From a virus, in IMG/VR virus record IMGVR_UViG_3300020027_000019, positions 1 through 39,023 of that record: DNA of 39,023 nt; one strand, 5' to 3'. The position numbers and the translations under genes were made by a program. Every line of letters starts with the position of its first letter. Position 1 is the first letter of the stretch. The notes under the pieces are model-generated. The model was not told the origin of the DNA. It made no database searches and saw only the letters and a program-made list of their open reading frames with translations. Below are positions 6,639 to 14,642 of the stretch, piece by piece.

Positions 6639-7168
6639 TGGAAATATGGAAAGACGTTGTTGGTTACGAAGGGTTATATCAGGTGAGTAATCTTGGCAAT
6701 GTAAGGAGTTTATCTCGACTAGTTGATTATGGACATTGCAAGGCCTTTAGAGAAGGCAGGGTGCTAGCAAAAGCAATAGATAAGGATGGATACGAATTGG
6801 TAGGCTTGAATAAATCATCTAAATCCAAACTATGTAAAGTGCATCGTTTGGTTGCGGAATCTTTTGTCAGAAATACTAATCAACTTTCTATTGTAAATCA
6901 CAAGGACGGAGTCAAAAACAATAACAACATAAATAACCTCGAATGGGTTAACAATTCTGAAAATATACAGCATGCGTACGATAGTGGCTTAGCAAAAGCC
7001 CATAAAGGTGAAAAATGCGGAGCATCAAAGCTTACTGAAGAACAAGTTCAAACAATGCGTCGTTTAGCTAATCAAGGTGTCATGCATAAAGATATAGCCG
7101 CTCAGTTTAGCATATCGAAAAGAGGTATTCACAATATTATATCACGTAAATCTTGGAATCACATATGA
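6638..7168 (+). CDS. HNH homing endonuclease (NUMOD4-HNH)
   Basis: A 176-residue protein with an N-terminal NUMOD4 motif (EIWKDVVGYEGLYQVSNLGN at residues 2-21), an HNH_3-type core (VHRLVAESFV then VNHKDGVKNNNNINNLEWV) and a C-terminal HTH (LTEEQVQTMRRLANQGVMHK...). Such free-standing endonucleases cut intron- or intein-less alleles and spread themselves. It is wedged between the Gp3-like and RecB-like genes, starting at TAATG with GGAGGAGG 7 nt upstream and ending in an ATGA overlap, so it has been neatly domesticated into the operon. Confidence 0.85.
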   Translation: MEIWKDVVGYEGLYQVSNLGNVRSLSRLVDYGHCKAFREGRVLAKAIDKDGYELVGLNKSSKSKLCKVHRLVAESFVRNTNQLSIVNHKDGVKNNNNINNLEWVNNSENIQHAYDSGLAKAHKGEKCGASKLTEEQVQTMRRLANQGVMHKDIAAQFSISKRGIHNIISRKSWNHI

Positions 7169-8178
7169 ATGTAGAATTTGTTCCCACGGAATGGTTTAAC
7201 GCCGAAGCTTTGCGTTTGCCAGATTATAAAGTTGGCCGAGTGAATTTTTCAGGCGGCAGAGCATATATTAGGTTAAATAATGATGGGGTGCCTATCGAAT
7301 CTCCATTACGCCTATACACTAGTTTAACAACAAGCATCAATCAGGCTAGCCCTATGGAAAGACCGTTGCTTGAGTGGTACTGTAAGCATGGTCTGGAAGA
7401 ACTAGCATCTCACTACGGAACTCTAATGCATTTAGAAATTGGAAAGTTTCTTATTAACCAATTTTACGATTTCGATATGGTCGATACAGTTGTTGAAGAC
7501 TATCTTTCAGAGCATTCGTATTATCAACCCGATTGTAAGGAGTGGCCTGAGAAATTAAGAAATGATTTAACTGCATTTATTCAGTTCTATTTAGACTATA
7601 ATATTACTCCACTTGGTATTGAATACGTTCTACTCAGCGATCGGGGTTACGGTACATTGATTGACCTAGTGTGCAACATGACTATTACGGTTGATGGTTT
7701 AGATTATGAAAACACTTACAAAAGTGGTGTTCGTAAAGGTGAGCCTAGAGAATGTAAAGTAAAAAAAGAAATAAGAGCGATAATCAATTTCAAATCAGGT
7801 CGCCATGGATTTTACCGAACGAATGGATTGCAGTTAGAAGCTGAACGTCAACTTTGGGAAGAAAACTTTCCTGATCTTCTTTTGGATGCTGCATGTAACT
7901 GGTCGCCTAAAGATTGGAAAGGCGCCACGCCTTCATATAATTTCAAAGACTGGACAGGAGATATCACAACTGCAGAAGTTGAAGCAGTAATGACCTTAGC
8001 CGACATCCGTTATGCAAGCAAAGCTGAGTCTAAAGTTTACACAAGTATTGGAGGGATATTCTCAATAGCTGATAGATCAAAAGGCCTTAGTAATGTTATT
8101 CGACGTGAAGGCATTGGCGAATATGTTGGTAGAAAATTTGGACATGCTTTACCAAATCCTGATAAATTACCATTTTAA
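7165..8178 (+). CDS. RecB/Cas4-like PD-(D/E)XK nuclease
   Basis: Starting at ATG 7165 (ATGA overlap with the HNH gene) the protein has 337 residues. A nuclease core is visible: Asp167 in GTLIDLVC, then INFKSGRHGF with Lys210, then QLEAERQLWEENFPD as the usual Q-rich motif III. The acidic residue expected two before the lysine is Asn208. It ends in NPDKLPF, similar to the SSB C-terminal tip. Position among replication and recombination genes suggests a phage exonuclease acting in recombination. An earlier in-frame TTG at 7153 is less likely than the ATG. Confidence 0.75.
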   Translation: MNVEFVPTEWFNAEALRLPDYKVGRVNFSGGRAYIRLNNDGVPIESPLRLYTSLTTSINQASPMERPLLEWYCKHGLEELASHYGTLMHLEIGKFLINQFYDFDMVDTVVEDYLSEHSYYQPDCKEWPEKLRNDLTAFIQFYLDYNITPLGIEYVLLSDRGYGTLIDLVCNMTITVDGLDYENTYKSGVRKGEPRECKVKKEIRAIINFKSGRHGFYRTNGLQLEAERQLWEENFPDLLLDAACNWSPKDWKGATPSYNFKDWTGDITTAEVEAVMTLADIRYASKAESKVYTSIGGIFSIADRSKGLSNVIRREGIGEYVGRKFGHALPNPDKLPF

Positions 8179-8181
8179 GAT

Positions 8182-8580
8182 ATGGGAAAAATACCTAAAT
8201 ATACAGATCTAAATTGGGCATTAGAGGTTATTGAATTTAGTGAGTCTAAGGAGTTTTTACGACTTAATGCAAGAATAATTGCTCATTATTTTTCTATAGC
8301 AGATGGGGATAATGAGGATAAAAATTGTTCAAGTGAAGATTTTTCTTTTATGGAGAATTACAGCAGAAATGTCGACAAAGCAAACAAGATTATTCAATAT
8401 TATTTTGCCAATAAAAAAATACAGGATATTGATGAGAGTTATATTTTAAAAATCTTAAAAAAAGATGGAATACAACCTTCAAAACAATCAATAAGTTTAA
8501 AAAAGGAACAAATTAAACTTCATAGACTAAAAAATAAAATAAGAGATTATGTCAAAGAAAATACTAAATGCCCCAGTTAA
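8182..8580 (+). CDS. Hypothetical protein, 132 residues
   Basis: An AT-rich gene starting 4 nt after the nuclease stop. The product (MGKIPKYTDLNWALEVIEFS...) is predominantly helical, with a very lysine-rich C-terminal helix (KKEQIKLHRLKNKIRDYVKE). No family is recognised. It overlaps the next gene by 32 nt. Its composition is more A/T-rich than its neighbours, which hints at separate acquisition. Confidence 0.6.
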   Translation: MGKIPKYTDLNWALEVIEFSESKEFLRLNARIIAHYFSIADGDNEDKNCSSEDFSFMENYSRNVDKANKIIQYYFANKKIQDIDESYILKILKKDGIQPSKQSISLKKEQIKLHRLKNKIRDYVKENTKCPS

Positions 8581-8806
8581 CAACAAATCAATATTCCATT
8601 CAATGGGTCAATTATTTGAGTTGGTAGCAAACGATGATTTTGATTTAGATAAAGCTCAAATGCTATTGGCGATAACTGATAGAGCGCATACAAGCTTGCG
8701 TATAGAATTGGAGAGGACAAAGATTCAAGCTGTAATAAATGCTACTAAAGCTGAAATTAGAGAGATTGAAACCAAAGGTTTTGATGATACTTTAAATAAC
8801 CAATAA
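8549..8806 (+). CDS. Hypothetical protein, 85 residues
   Basis: Starts at ATG 8549 inside the previous gene. The product (MSKKILNAPVNNKSIFHSMG...) ends in a long charged helix (RIELERTKIQAVINATKAEI...). It looks like a small helical accessory protein; function unknown. The stop overlaps the next start as TAATG. Confidence 0.6.
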   Translation: MSKKILNAPVNNKSIFHSMGQLFELVANDDFDLDKAQMLLAITDRAHTSLRIELERTKIQAVINATKAEIREIETKGFDDTLNNQ

Positions 8807-9057
8807 TGGAAAATCCATTTGAGGTACTAATGGCAAAGCTATTGGAAATAGAATCTAAAGTTGATTCATTATTAGGTGAAAAATACGAAGTTAAAGATGA
8901 TGGTTTATTGACAAAGAAAGAAGCTGCTAATTACTTAAGAGTCTCCTTGAGTACACTAACAAACCTTGTTAACTCTGGACAATTGATAAAATCTAATATT
9001 GGGAGAAATCCAAAATTTAGAAAATCTAATTTGGACAGTTTTTTAAAAGAAAACTAA
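8806..9057 (+). CDS. Excisionase-like helix-turn-helix protein
   Basis: An 83-residue protein with an N-terminal coiled-coil helix and a winged MerR/excisionase-type HTH: LTKKEAANYLRVSLSTLTNL then VNSGQLIKSNIGRNPKFRKS (HTH_17 pattern). Proteins of this shape act as Xis-type DNA-bending factors or small regulators. It lies in the early operon, consistent with expression on induction. Whether it is the integrase partner is inference. Confidence 0.7.
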   Translation: MENPFEVLMAKLLEIESKVDSLLGEKYEVKDDGLLTKKEAANYLRVSLSTLTNLVNSGQLIKSNIGRNPKFRKSNLDSFLKEN

Positions 9058-9061
9058 ATAC

Positions 9062-9073
9062 GGCGAATTCGCC
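9062..9073. repeat. Perfect 12-bp palindrome GGCGAATTCGCC
   Basis: A GC-rich self-complementary sequence in the 40-bp gap between two early genes, 12 bp before the GGAGG of the next gene. It could be a small hairpin or a protein-binding site; no T-run follows, so it is not a standard terminator. Confidence 0.5.
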
Positions 9074-9097
9074 ACAATTAACTCGGAGGATTAAAAA

Positions 9098-9577
9098 ATG
9101 GCACATTTAAGATATAAAATAAATCCTGATGATTCGCAAGCTAAGAAAAATATTCAAAACTTGCTGGATACTCCATTCAACACAACAATCAAAAAGGAGG
9201 TAGTTCCTACTCAATACCTAAAACAGTTCAAAGCAGCTGTTAGCTTACTTAATAGTTCTGAACATTTTGAGAACTCGTTGAGGACTTATACTGCTAGCGT
9301 AAGGATGACGCCAAAACTGGTCAAGACAACAGGTCTTTCAACACCTAAATATATAGACCCAGTTGTATACATTGAGGAAAAAGCAACACTGGCAACTGAG
9401 GCAATGAAAGAGGTGAACAGTATAATTGAACAAGTTCATTTTAAGAAAAAAGGTAAAGATGCTATAATAGACATGCAGTATAATCTTATTGATACGGTTG
9501 ATAAATTGTACTACCTATCATTAGAGCATCAAGCTCAAGTAGCCGAATTAATTAACAAATTATCAAATAATAAATAG
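9098..9577 (+). CDS. Hypothetical early protein with a tape-measure-like N-terminus
   Basis: A 159-residue protein with a clear GGAGG at 9085-9089, 8 nt before the ATG. Its first 25 residues (MAHLRYKINPDDSQAKKNIQ...) match the tape measure protein start (MADLRYKVVVDDEEAKRRIS...) at 13 positions. The rest is helical and not tape-measure-like (PTQYLKQFKAAVSLLNSSEH). It lies directly before the SSB-like gene, so a replication or recombination accessory role is plausible but unsupported. Confidence 0.65.
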   Translation: MAHLRYKINPDDSQAKKNIQNLLDTPFNTTIKKEVVPTQYLKQFKAAVSLLNSSEHFENSLRTYTASVRMTPKLVKTTGLSTPKYIDPVVYIEEKATLATEAMKEVNSIIEQVHFKKKGKDAIIDMQYNLIDTVDKLYYLSLEHQAQVAELINKLSNNK

Positions 9578-9581
9578 AGAT

Positions 9582-9950
9582 ATGTCAAACAGAAAATTAA
9601 ATGGGTCAATTGCCCTTACCAAATTACCTCAATCAATTATCCTTGAAAAGAAAGGTAAATCAGGAATCGTTCGTGGAGTATTCTTACCCATTGATGGTAA
9701 CCACTTAATAGAAAAAGATGGTGCTATATACATGGATATTCGAGTAACTGTAAGGGATGAAGTCGACCAATATGGGCAAAACGGTTTTATTAGTAAAGGT
9801 GTGCCAAGTGAGGTGTATAAATCCTTGAAGGATACACCCGATGCTTTGAAATCAGCCCAACCGATCCTGGGTAATATCAAAGATTTCTCTGCATCCAGTA
9901 ACTCAGCTCCTGTTGAAACCGTCAGCGACGACGACGATCTCCCGTTCTAA
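9582..9950 (+). CDS. SSB-like single-stranded DNA-binding protein
   Basis: A 122-residue protein whose last residues, DDDDLPF, are a textbook SSB C-terminal acidic tip, the peptide that recruits other replication proteins. The body (SIALTKLPQSIILEKKGKSG then VFLPIDGNHL and MDIRVTVRDEVDQYGQNG) has the strand-rich look of a phage OB-fold protein but no definite SSB motif. It precedes the helicase and primase genes, which fits. Annotation is by the tip and context, not by full domain recognition. Confidence 0.65.
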   Translation: MSNRKLNGSIALTKLPQSIILEKKGKSGIVRGVFLPIDGNHLIEKDGAIYMDIRVTVRDEVDQYGQNGFISKGVPSEVYKSLKDTPDALKSAQPILGNIKDFSASSNSAPVETVSDDDDLPF

Positions 9951-9965
9951 AGCCTAACTATTAAA

Positions 9966-10018
9966 GCGGTGATTGTGGAGGGCAAACCCTTTCACCGCTA
10001 TTTTTTAATCTCTAACAA
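9966..10018 (+). ncRNA. GGGCAA-hairpin leader, copy 2 (before the helicase leader ORF)
   Basis: GCGGTGA (9966-9972) pairs with TCACCGC (9992-9998), with GGGCAA at 9980-9985 in the loop region. A T-run follows, then ATCTCTAACAAG and the ATG at 10028. The hairpin plus T-run could also terminate transcription, so it may be an attenuator between the SSB-like gene and the helicase. Confidence 0.6.
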
Positions 10019-10027
10019 GAATTTAAC

Positions 10028-10084
10028 ATGCAGAATCCTGTACAGATTTTTTGCGCGCTATCAGATATGGAGGTAGCGGCATGA
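10028..10084 (+). CDS. Short leader ORF, 18 codons
   Basis: ATG 10028 sits 9 nt after the conserved CTAACAA motif, exactly where other genes behind this leader start. It encodes MQNPVQIFCALSDMEVAA and stops at 10082-10084, overlapping the helicase ATG as ATGA. It may be a leader peptide that couples translation to the helicase; the peptide itself is not recognisable. Confidence 0.4.
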   Translation: MQNPVQIFCALSDMEVAA

Positions 10085-11580
10085 AAGCAATCAATTTTGA
10101 ACTCAGAGAATACCAAACAGATTTCGTAAATAACTTAGCTCGTGGCCTTCGTGACCACAGGAGATCTATTGCTTGCGCCCCAACTGGAAGTGGTAAAACA
10201 AAGATGCTAATTGAAGTTGCGCGAAGATCTATTGAAAATGGTAGAGCGGTTGTTGTTATCTCAGAATCAACAAAAATATTTGATCAAATTACTAAAGAAG
10301 CTGGCGGTATCGAAATCGCTAATGGAAAGAAGCATGTAAACATTAATGGGGGAGAGCTATATATTGCCATGGCGCAGACTTTAACCCGTCGCCCACTAAT
10401 TATTCAGCAGCTCGCAGAACTAGAGTTTCCTCCTCTTATTATAATTGATGAGGCTCACATTGGAACACCATCAAATATTATTAGAAAGCTTATTGAAGCT
10501 AGTAATCCCTATATCCTTGGCTTTACCGCAACACCAGATGCACGTGTAGCAAAACATTTGCCAGAATTATACAATAATTGTGTTGTCTGTTGCCAGGTTG
10601 ATGAGCTTATCCAGCAGGGGTTTCTTTGCTCTTACCGACATAAAGCCAGAACTAAAGTTGACACGGATATCCTTGAAATAAGGAACGGTGAATATACAGA
10701 GGAGTCACAAGAAAAAGCCTTTGGAACACCAGCTGTATACGATGGTATTATTGAAGATTTGAGAACAGAAAAGTTCAATAAGGCAATGATATTTGTCGCT
10801 TCAATAAAGCATTGCAAAGAGATGAATAAGCGTCTGCAGGCAGAAGGATTTTTATCAATTGAATATCATTCGCAATTAGAAAACGCTAGTTACGAGCTTG
10901 CAAAATTCACAGAATTGGGATTGGCTAATATATGTGTGTCTGTCGCTTCATTAACCAAAGGGTTTGATTATCCCCCTGTTGATCTTCCTATTCTGGCAAG
11001 AGCAACAACATCGTTGCCATTATATCTGCAGATGTTAGGTAGAGCATCAAGACCTGTTCGTGATGAGAATGACATCTTAATAAAATCTCACTTTACGGCG
11101 CTTGATTATGGTGATAATTGGTTAAGGCATGGTTTATATTTTGAAGACCGTGAGTGGGATAAAATGTGGTGTACTGTGAAAAAAGGCAAAAAAGGTGAAG
11201 GTGTTGCGCCAGTAGCGTTATGTCCATCTTGTGGATCAATAATAGTCGCATCACAGCGTATATGCCAATTTTGCGGACATGAGCGACCAATGACCGAGAA
11301 AGAGTTGGAGCAAGGAGAACTGGTTGAGGTTACCTCACATTATACCAATCTTGTTGGGCGCCATATTAGCCAGCTTTCACCAAAGGAATTAGCTATTTAC
11401 GCTAAGCTAAAGAAGAAGCAAGTTTTTGCAACCCGTGTAGCTAAAGCTAAAGAACAGGAGCAAAAGGGATTCCTTCCAGCGTTTGGTGCAGCAATGGGAT
11501 ACAAGCCCACTTGGGTGGAAATACAATCCCGAATGATCGGATCAAATAGAATAGATTTTACAGATATACAATTACGATAA
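10081..11580 (+). CDS. SF2 DEAH-box helicase
   Basis: A 499-residue helicase: Walker A APTGSGKT (residues 33-40), DEAH box IIDEAHIG (123-126), motif III FTATP (148-152) and motif VI QMLGRASRP. A C-terminal zinc ribbon follows with Cys381/384 and Cys395/398 (CPSCG, CQFCG). This matches phage DEAD/DEAH helicases of the UvsW/Ssl2-like type that act in replication or recombination. I place the start at ATG 10081, which has GGAGG at 10068-10072; an in-frame TTG at 10051 is unlikely. The stop overlaps the primase start (TAATG). Confidence 0.9.
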   Translation: MKAINFELREYQTDFVNNLARGLRDHRRSIACAPTGSGKTKMLIEVARRSIENGRAVVVISESTKIFDQITKEAGGIEIANGKKHVNINGGELYIAMAQTLTRRPLIIQQLAELEFPPLIIIDEAHIGTPSNIIRKLIEASNPYILGFTATPDARVAKHLPELYNNCVVCCQVDELIQQGFLCSYRHKARTKVDTDILEIRNGEYTEESQEKAFGTPAVYDGIIEDLRTEKFNKAMIFVASIKHCKEMNKRLQAEGFLSIEYHSQLENASYELAKFTELGLANICVSVASLTKGFDYPPVDLPILARATTSLPLYLQMLGRASRPVRDENDILIKSHFTALDYGDNWLRHGLYFEDREWDKMWCTVKKGKKGEGVAPVALCPSCGSIIVASQRICQFCGHERPMTEKELEQGELVEVTSHYTNLVGRHISQLSPKELAIYAKLKKKQVFATRVAKAKEQEQKGFLPAFGAAMGYKPTWVEIQSRMIGSNRIDFTDIQLR

Positions 11581-14135
11581 TGGCAGTTGAGTTAGGGAAA
11601 GTTTGGGGTGAAATTTCGGATTTGGTAAAAGATGGAATATCCTTAATACCAGTTCGTGAGGAGGGTGATAACACTCGCCCAGCAAAGACGCCATACGGGT
11701 CGTGGACAGAATACCAACAACGTATTGCTGATGAAGGTGAACTGTGGGCAATCATGGAAGCTAAGAACACTACGGCAATTGCCGCTGTATGTGGATCCGT
11801 ATCTGGAAATCTTGAGTGTATTGATATTGACAGCAAGTATAATCCAGGTATTGACGCTACTTTATTAAGTGATATAAATAAATTCTATCCTCAGCTATCT
11901 GTAAGGCTACGAATTCACTGTACACCTTCTGGAGGATATCATATCATTTACAGAATAAAAGACCATAATACAGAAGGCAACTTGAAGTTGGCAGGTAGGA
12001 TGAAAACTGAGGAGGAATTACATACAGATTATTGTAGCGGAAAACGTAAGCCTACAAAGTCTGTAAATTTCCTTGAAACTCGCGGTGAAGGGGGGTATTT
12101 TTTATTTCCGCCATCCCTAGGTTACACCATTCATCAAGCTAACCCTATTCCTTTGATCATGTGGGAGGAACGCTGTTCATTGATAAACTTATGTCGTAGT
12201 TATTGTGAGGTTACTAAAGTTGCTGCAACTCCGCAGCCTAGTAAGGCTCAAAATGATTTTTACACAACGAACCCGTTTGAAGACTTTAATTATCGTTGTG
12301 ATCCGGTACAGTTGATGGAGTCTCAAGGGTGGAGTTTTTTAAGAGAAAATACGAAGTTTATATGGTTTACACGTCCTGGTAAAGATCAAGGAGTGTCTGC
12401 ATCTTTCAATACTGAGAAACGCATATTTTATATATTCACAAGTTCTACTGACCTTGAATCAACACGAGGCTATAACCCTTCAACTCTTTACGCAGAGTTC
12501 ACTCACAGTGGGGATAAGAAAGCAGCTTTTCGTGCATTAGTGCAAGATGGCTTCGGCAAGGTAAAAAGGTCGGTTGAGCAATCTATTGTAAAAAAGGCTG
12601 TAATTAATGGACAGGCTGCAGTTCCTCCAAATTTTAGTGATGAGGCAAAACAGCATTTCGCTCAATTACAGGAGCAATTTACAGAGCAGCATCCATACGG
12701 TATTTTTTGGGAGTATGACGATAAAGGAAAATTTAAAATCGGGCACGAAGACTTTCTTCAGGTAGCTAAAAGCTTGGGATTTAGATACCATCAAAATAAT
12801 GCCGTTCAGATTAATCATAAATTCATTGAACAGGTGACATTGATTGAATTTTTTGATTCTATGAAAGGATATATTCAAGAGGAGGAAGCTAAAGATTATA
12901 CGGATATATGCAGTGCGTTTGAAAAGTTCATACAATCTTCTGGAAAGTTTATTGTTGAAAATCGTCTGGAAAAGTTTGACGATACAGATTGTATTCAAGA
13001 CTCTGCGGACACATGTTATAAGTTCTATGATAATGTTGCTATCCGTATCACCGCAAGTTCAATTACAAAAATTGATTATAATGATATTGATGGCTATATA
13101 TGGGCTGATAAAATGCTTGGCAGAGATTACATTGATGACACCATTACAGCATCACCGTTATATGAGAACTATTTAAAAAATGCCACTGGGACTCAAGATG
13201 GAAAAGTAAAGGATAATGTGAGAAGTATTATAGGTTATCTAACCCATGATTTTAATTCACCTGTTAGCCTATATATTATTGTAATGACCGAGATGGTTAA
13301 CGATGTTAAAAAGGGTGGTGGATCAGGTAAGAATATATTTATTAATGTACTTAAAAAATTCGTTGGTGTTAGCACCGCATCAGGATCCATGGTAAAATGG
13401 GATGATAAATTTTATGCCGTATGGAATGAAAGATCAAGAATATACTTTATTCCAGATATTCCTAAAAGAGTGCCGTGGTCAATGCTTAAGAGTGCGATTG
13501 AAGATCCTCTTGTGAATAAAAAGTACAAGAGTGAATTTTCAGTACCAATAGAACAGGCTCCGAAACTGGTGTTTAATACTAATTTTTCATACGAAGATGA
13601 TGATGGGGGGTTAAGAAGACGTATTCGTCATGTTGAATTTACCGATTATTATACAATACACGGTGGTGTAGATGTTGTGCACGGGAAATTGTTCCCAGAT
13701 GGTTTTTCTAAAGAAGATATGAAAGGATTTGATGATTTTATTTTATCATCTATTCAATATCATCTTAAGGAAGGGTGTAAAATACAGAAAGAGGATTTGA
13801 GCCAAAATGGTTGGGATAAGAAGTTTATGAATCAGTTCGGGGATAAGACCTTAGAATTTTTTCTTGATAACATACACATTTGGTTAAAGAGTGACTATGT
13901 AGAAGTAAGTAATTTCCAAAAAGCCTATGATGAATACGTGGCAACCGATTTAAAGGAAAAATATAAGCTAAGTCAACGTACTCTTAATGCAGCTTTAGTA
14001 GAATTCTGTGATCGATATTCTATTAAATTTCAGCAATCAGTAGTTAAAAGATTAGCTCATCAAACCAGAAGGGTTCATATTTTTGATGGCACTTTTGAGG
14101 GAGAACAGTTTTTTGAAGACGAATTTCCATTTTAA
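11580..14135 (+). CDS. Primase-polymerase / D5-like helicase fusion
   Basis: An 851-residue replication protein. The N-terminal third resembles PrimPol-type primases (AKTPYGSWTEYQQR, ECIDIDSK carrying acidic active-site residues, FLETRGEGGYFLFPPS). The C-terminal half is a superfamily 3/D5-like helicase with Walker A GGGSGKN (around residues 578-584) and a downstream FIPDIPKRVPW segment. Such fusions prime and unwind phage DNA at the origin. It ends EDEFPF, again like an SSB tip. Site C, a 9-bp repeat array, follows about 45 bp downstream. Confidence 0.85.
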   Translation: MAVELGKVWGEISDLVKDGISLIPVREEGDNTRPAKTPYGSWTEYQQRIADEGELWAIMEAKNTTAIAAVCGSVSGNLECIDIDSKYNPGIDATLLSDINKFYPQLSVRLRIHCTPSGGYHIIYRIKDHNTEGNLKLAGRMKTEEELHTDYCSGKRKPTKSVNFLETRGEGGYFLFPPSLGYTIHQANPIPLIMWEERCSLINLCRSYCEVTKVAATPQPSKAQNDFYTTNPFEDFNYRCDPVQLMESQGWSFLRENTKFIWFTRPGKDQGVSASFNTEKRIFYIFTSSTDLESTRGYNPSTLYAEFTHSGDKKAAFRALVQDGFGKVKRSVEQSIVKKAVINGQAAVPPNFSDEAKQHFAQLQEQFTEQHPYGIFWEYDDKGKFKIGHEDFLQVAKSLGFRYHQNNAVQINHKFIEQVTLIEFFDSMKGYIQEEEAKDYTDICSAFEKFIQSSGKFIVENRLEKFDDTDCIQDSADTCYKFYDNVAIRITASSITKIDYNDIDGYIWADKMLGRDYIDDTITASPLYENYLKNATGTQDGKVKDNVRSIIGYLTHDFNSPVSLYIIVMTEMVNDVKKGGGSGKNIFINVLKKFVGVSTASGSMVKWDDKFYAVWNERSRIYFIPDIPKRVPWSMLKSAIEDPLVNKKYKSEFSVPIEQAPKLVFNTNFSYEDDDGGLRRRIRHVEFTDYYTIHGGVDVVHGKLFPDGFSKEDMKGFDDFILSSIQYHLKEGCKIQKEDLSQNGWDKKFMNQFGDKTLEFFLDNIHIWLKSDYVEVSNFQKAYDEYVATDLKEKYKLSQRTLNAALVEFCDRYSIKFQQSVVKRLAHQTRRVHIFDGTFEGEQFFEDEFPF

Positions 14136-14178
14136 TTGCAAAATTTATTAACTGATTATCAATTGGTTATAAACTTTT

Positions 14179-14223
14179 TGTTTAAAATGTTTGAATTGTT
14201 TATTTTGTTTACTAAGTTTGTTG
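14179..14223 (+). promoter_or_regulatory. Operator array C: tandem 9-bp TGTTTnnnn repeats
   Basis: Units at 14179 (TGTTTAAAA), 14188 (TGTTTGAAT), 14197 (TGTTTATTT), 14206 (TGTTTACTA) and 14215 (AGTTTGTTG) run at a strict 9-bp period. Unlike arrays A, D and E there is no 11-bp step. The array covers a consensus promoter and follows the primase gene, so an iteron-type origin is an alternative reading. Confidence 0.65.
14190..14220 (+). promoter_or_regulatory. Promoter for the zinc-ribbon/membrane-protein pair
   Basis: TTTG (14190-14193), a 19-nt spacer and TAAGTTTG (14213-14220) match the consensus. Predicted transcription start is near 14227. The leader then holds a 6-bp hairpin AGGTGA/TCACCT (14241-14258) and the GGGCAA hairpin. 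Confidence 0.65.
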
Positions 14224-14277
14224 TGTCAAAAGACAATAACAGGTGAATGCAGTCACCTTGATGTACTGTAAAAAAGC

Positions 14278-14330
14278 GCGGTTAGCAGGAGGGCAATCCT
14301 TGCTAACCGCTAGTAAAAAATCTCTAACAA
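14278..14330 (+). ncRNA. GGGCAA-hairpin leader, copy 3
   Basis: GCGGTTAGCA (14278-14287) pairs perfectly with TGCTAACCGC (14301-14310); GGA/TCC extends the stem and GGGCAA (14291-14296) is exactly the apical loop. ATCTCTAACAAG follows and the ATG is at 14343. Compared with copy 2 the stem sequence differs on both sides while the loop is kept, which supports RNA-level selection. Confidence 0.65.
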
Positions 14331-14342
14331 GAATTTAACGTA

Positions 14343-14642
14343 ATGCAAAATAACGAAATTTTAGACGAAATCTACAACCTGGTAAAAGAAGTTGTAGGAG
14401 ACATGGATTTTGAAGAGGCTATTCAAATGCATCATGACTATCAAAATGACCATACAACTACTATATGTCCGTGCTGTGAGTCATCCTTGAATGAAGCCGA
14501 GTTGGTATACGTAGAAGATGTAGCTTCATCCTGGGAAGATCCAAGCGAGTCTCATAATGAATGCCCATTTTGTAATGTGGAGTTATCCGCAGGATCTCTT
14601 GAGAAACCCGAGTTTAGAACATGGTTAGATATCAAATCATGA
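14343..14642 (+). CDS. Zinc-ribbon protein
   Basis: A 99-residue acidic protein with two CxxC pairs, CPCC (in TTICPCCESSLNEAE) and CPFC (in HNECPFCNVELSAG), spaced as in a zinc ribbon. The N-terminal half is helical. Read from its own array-controlled promoter behind a GGGCAA leader. Zinc-ribbon proteins of this size are often regulators, but no DNA-binding surface is evident. The next gene starts inside its stop codon (ATGA). Confidence 0.7.
   Translation: MQNNEILDEIYNLVKEVVGDMDFEEAIQMHHDYQNDHTTTICPCCESSLNEAELVYVEDVASSWEDPSESHNECPFCNVELSAGSLEKPEFRTWLDIKS

Noticed and set aside
9966-10010. Plain intrinsic terminator after the SSB-like gene
   Set aside because: Hairpin plus T-run fits, but the GGGCAA loop and CTAACAA motif recur at other leaders without T-runs; terminator function may be additional.
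14179-14223. Array C as a replication origin (iterons)
   Set aside because: It remains possible because it follows the primase gene, but the array covers a consensus promoter and matches operators elsewhere, so a regulatory reading is simpler. A skew or marker-frequency test would decide.
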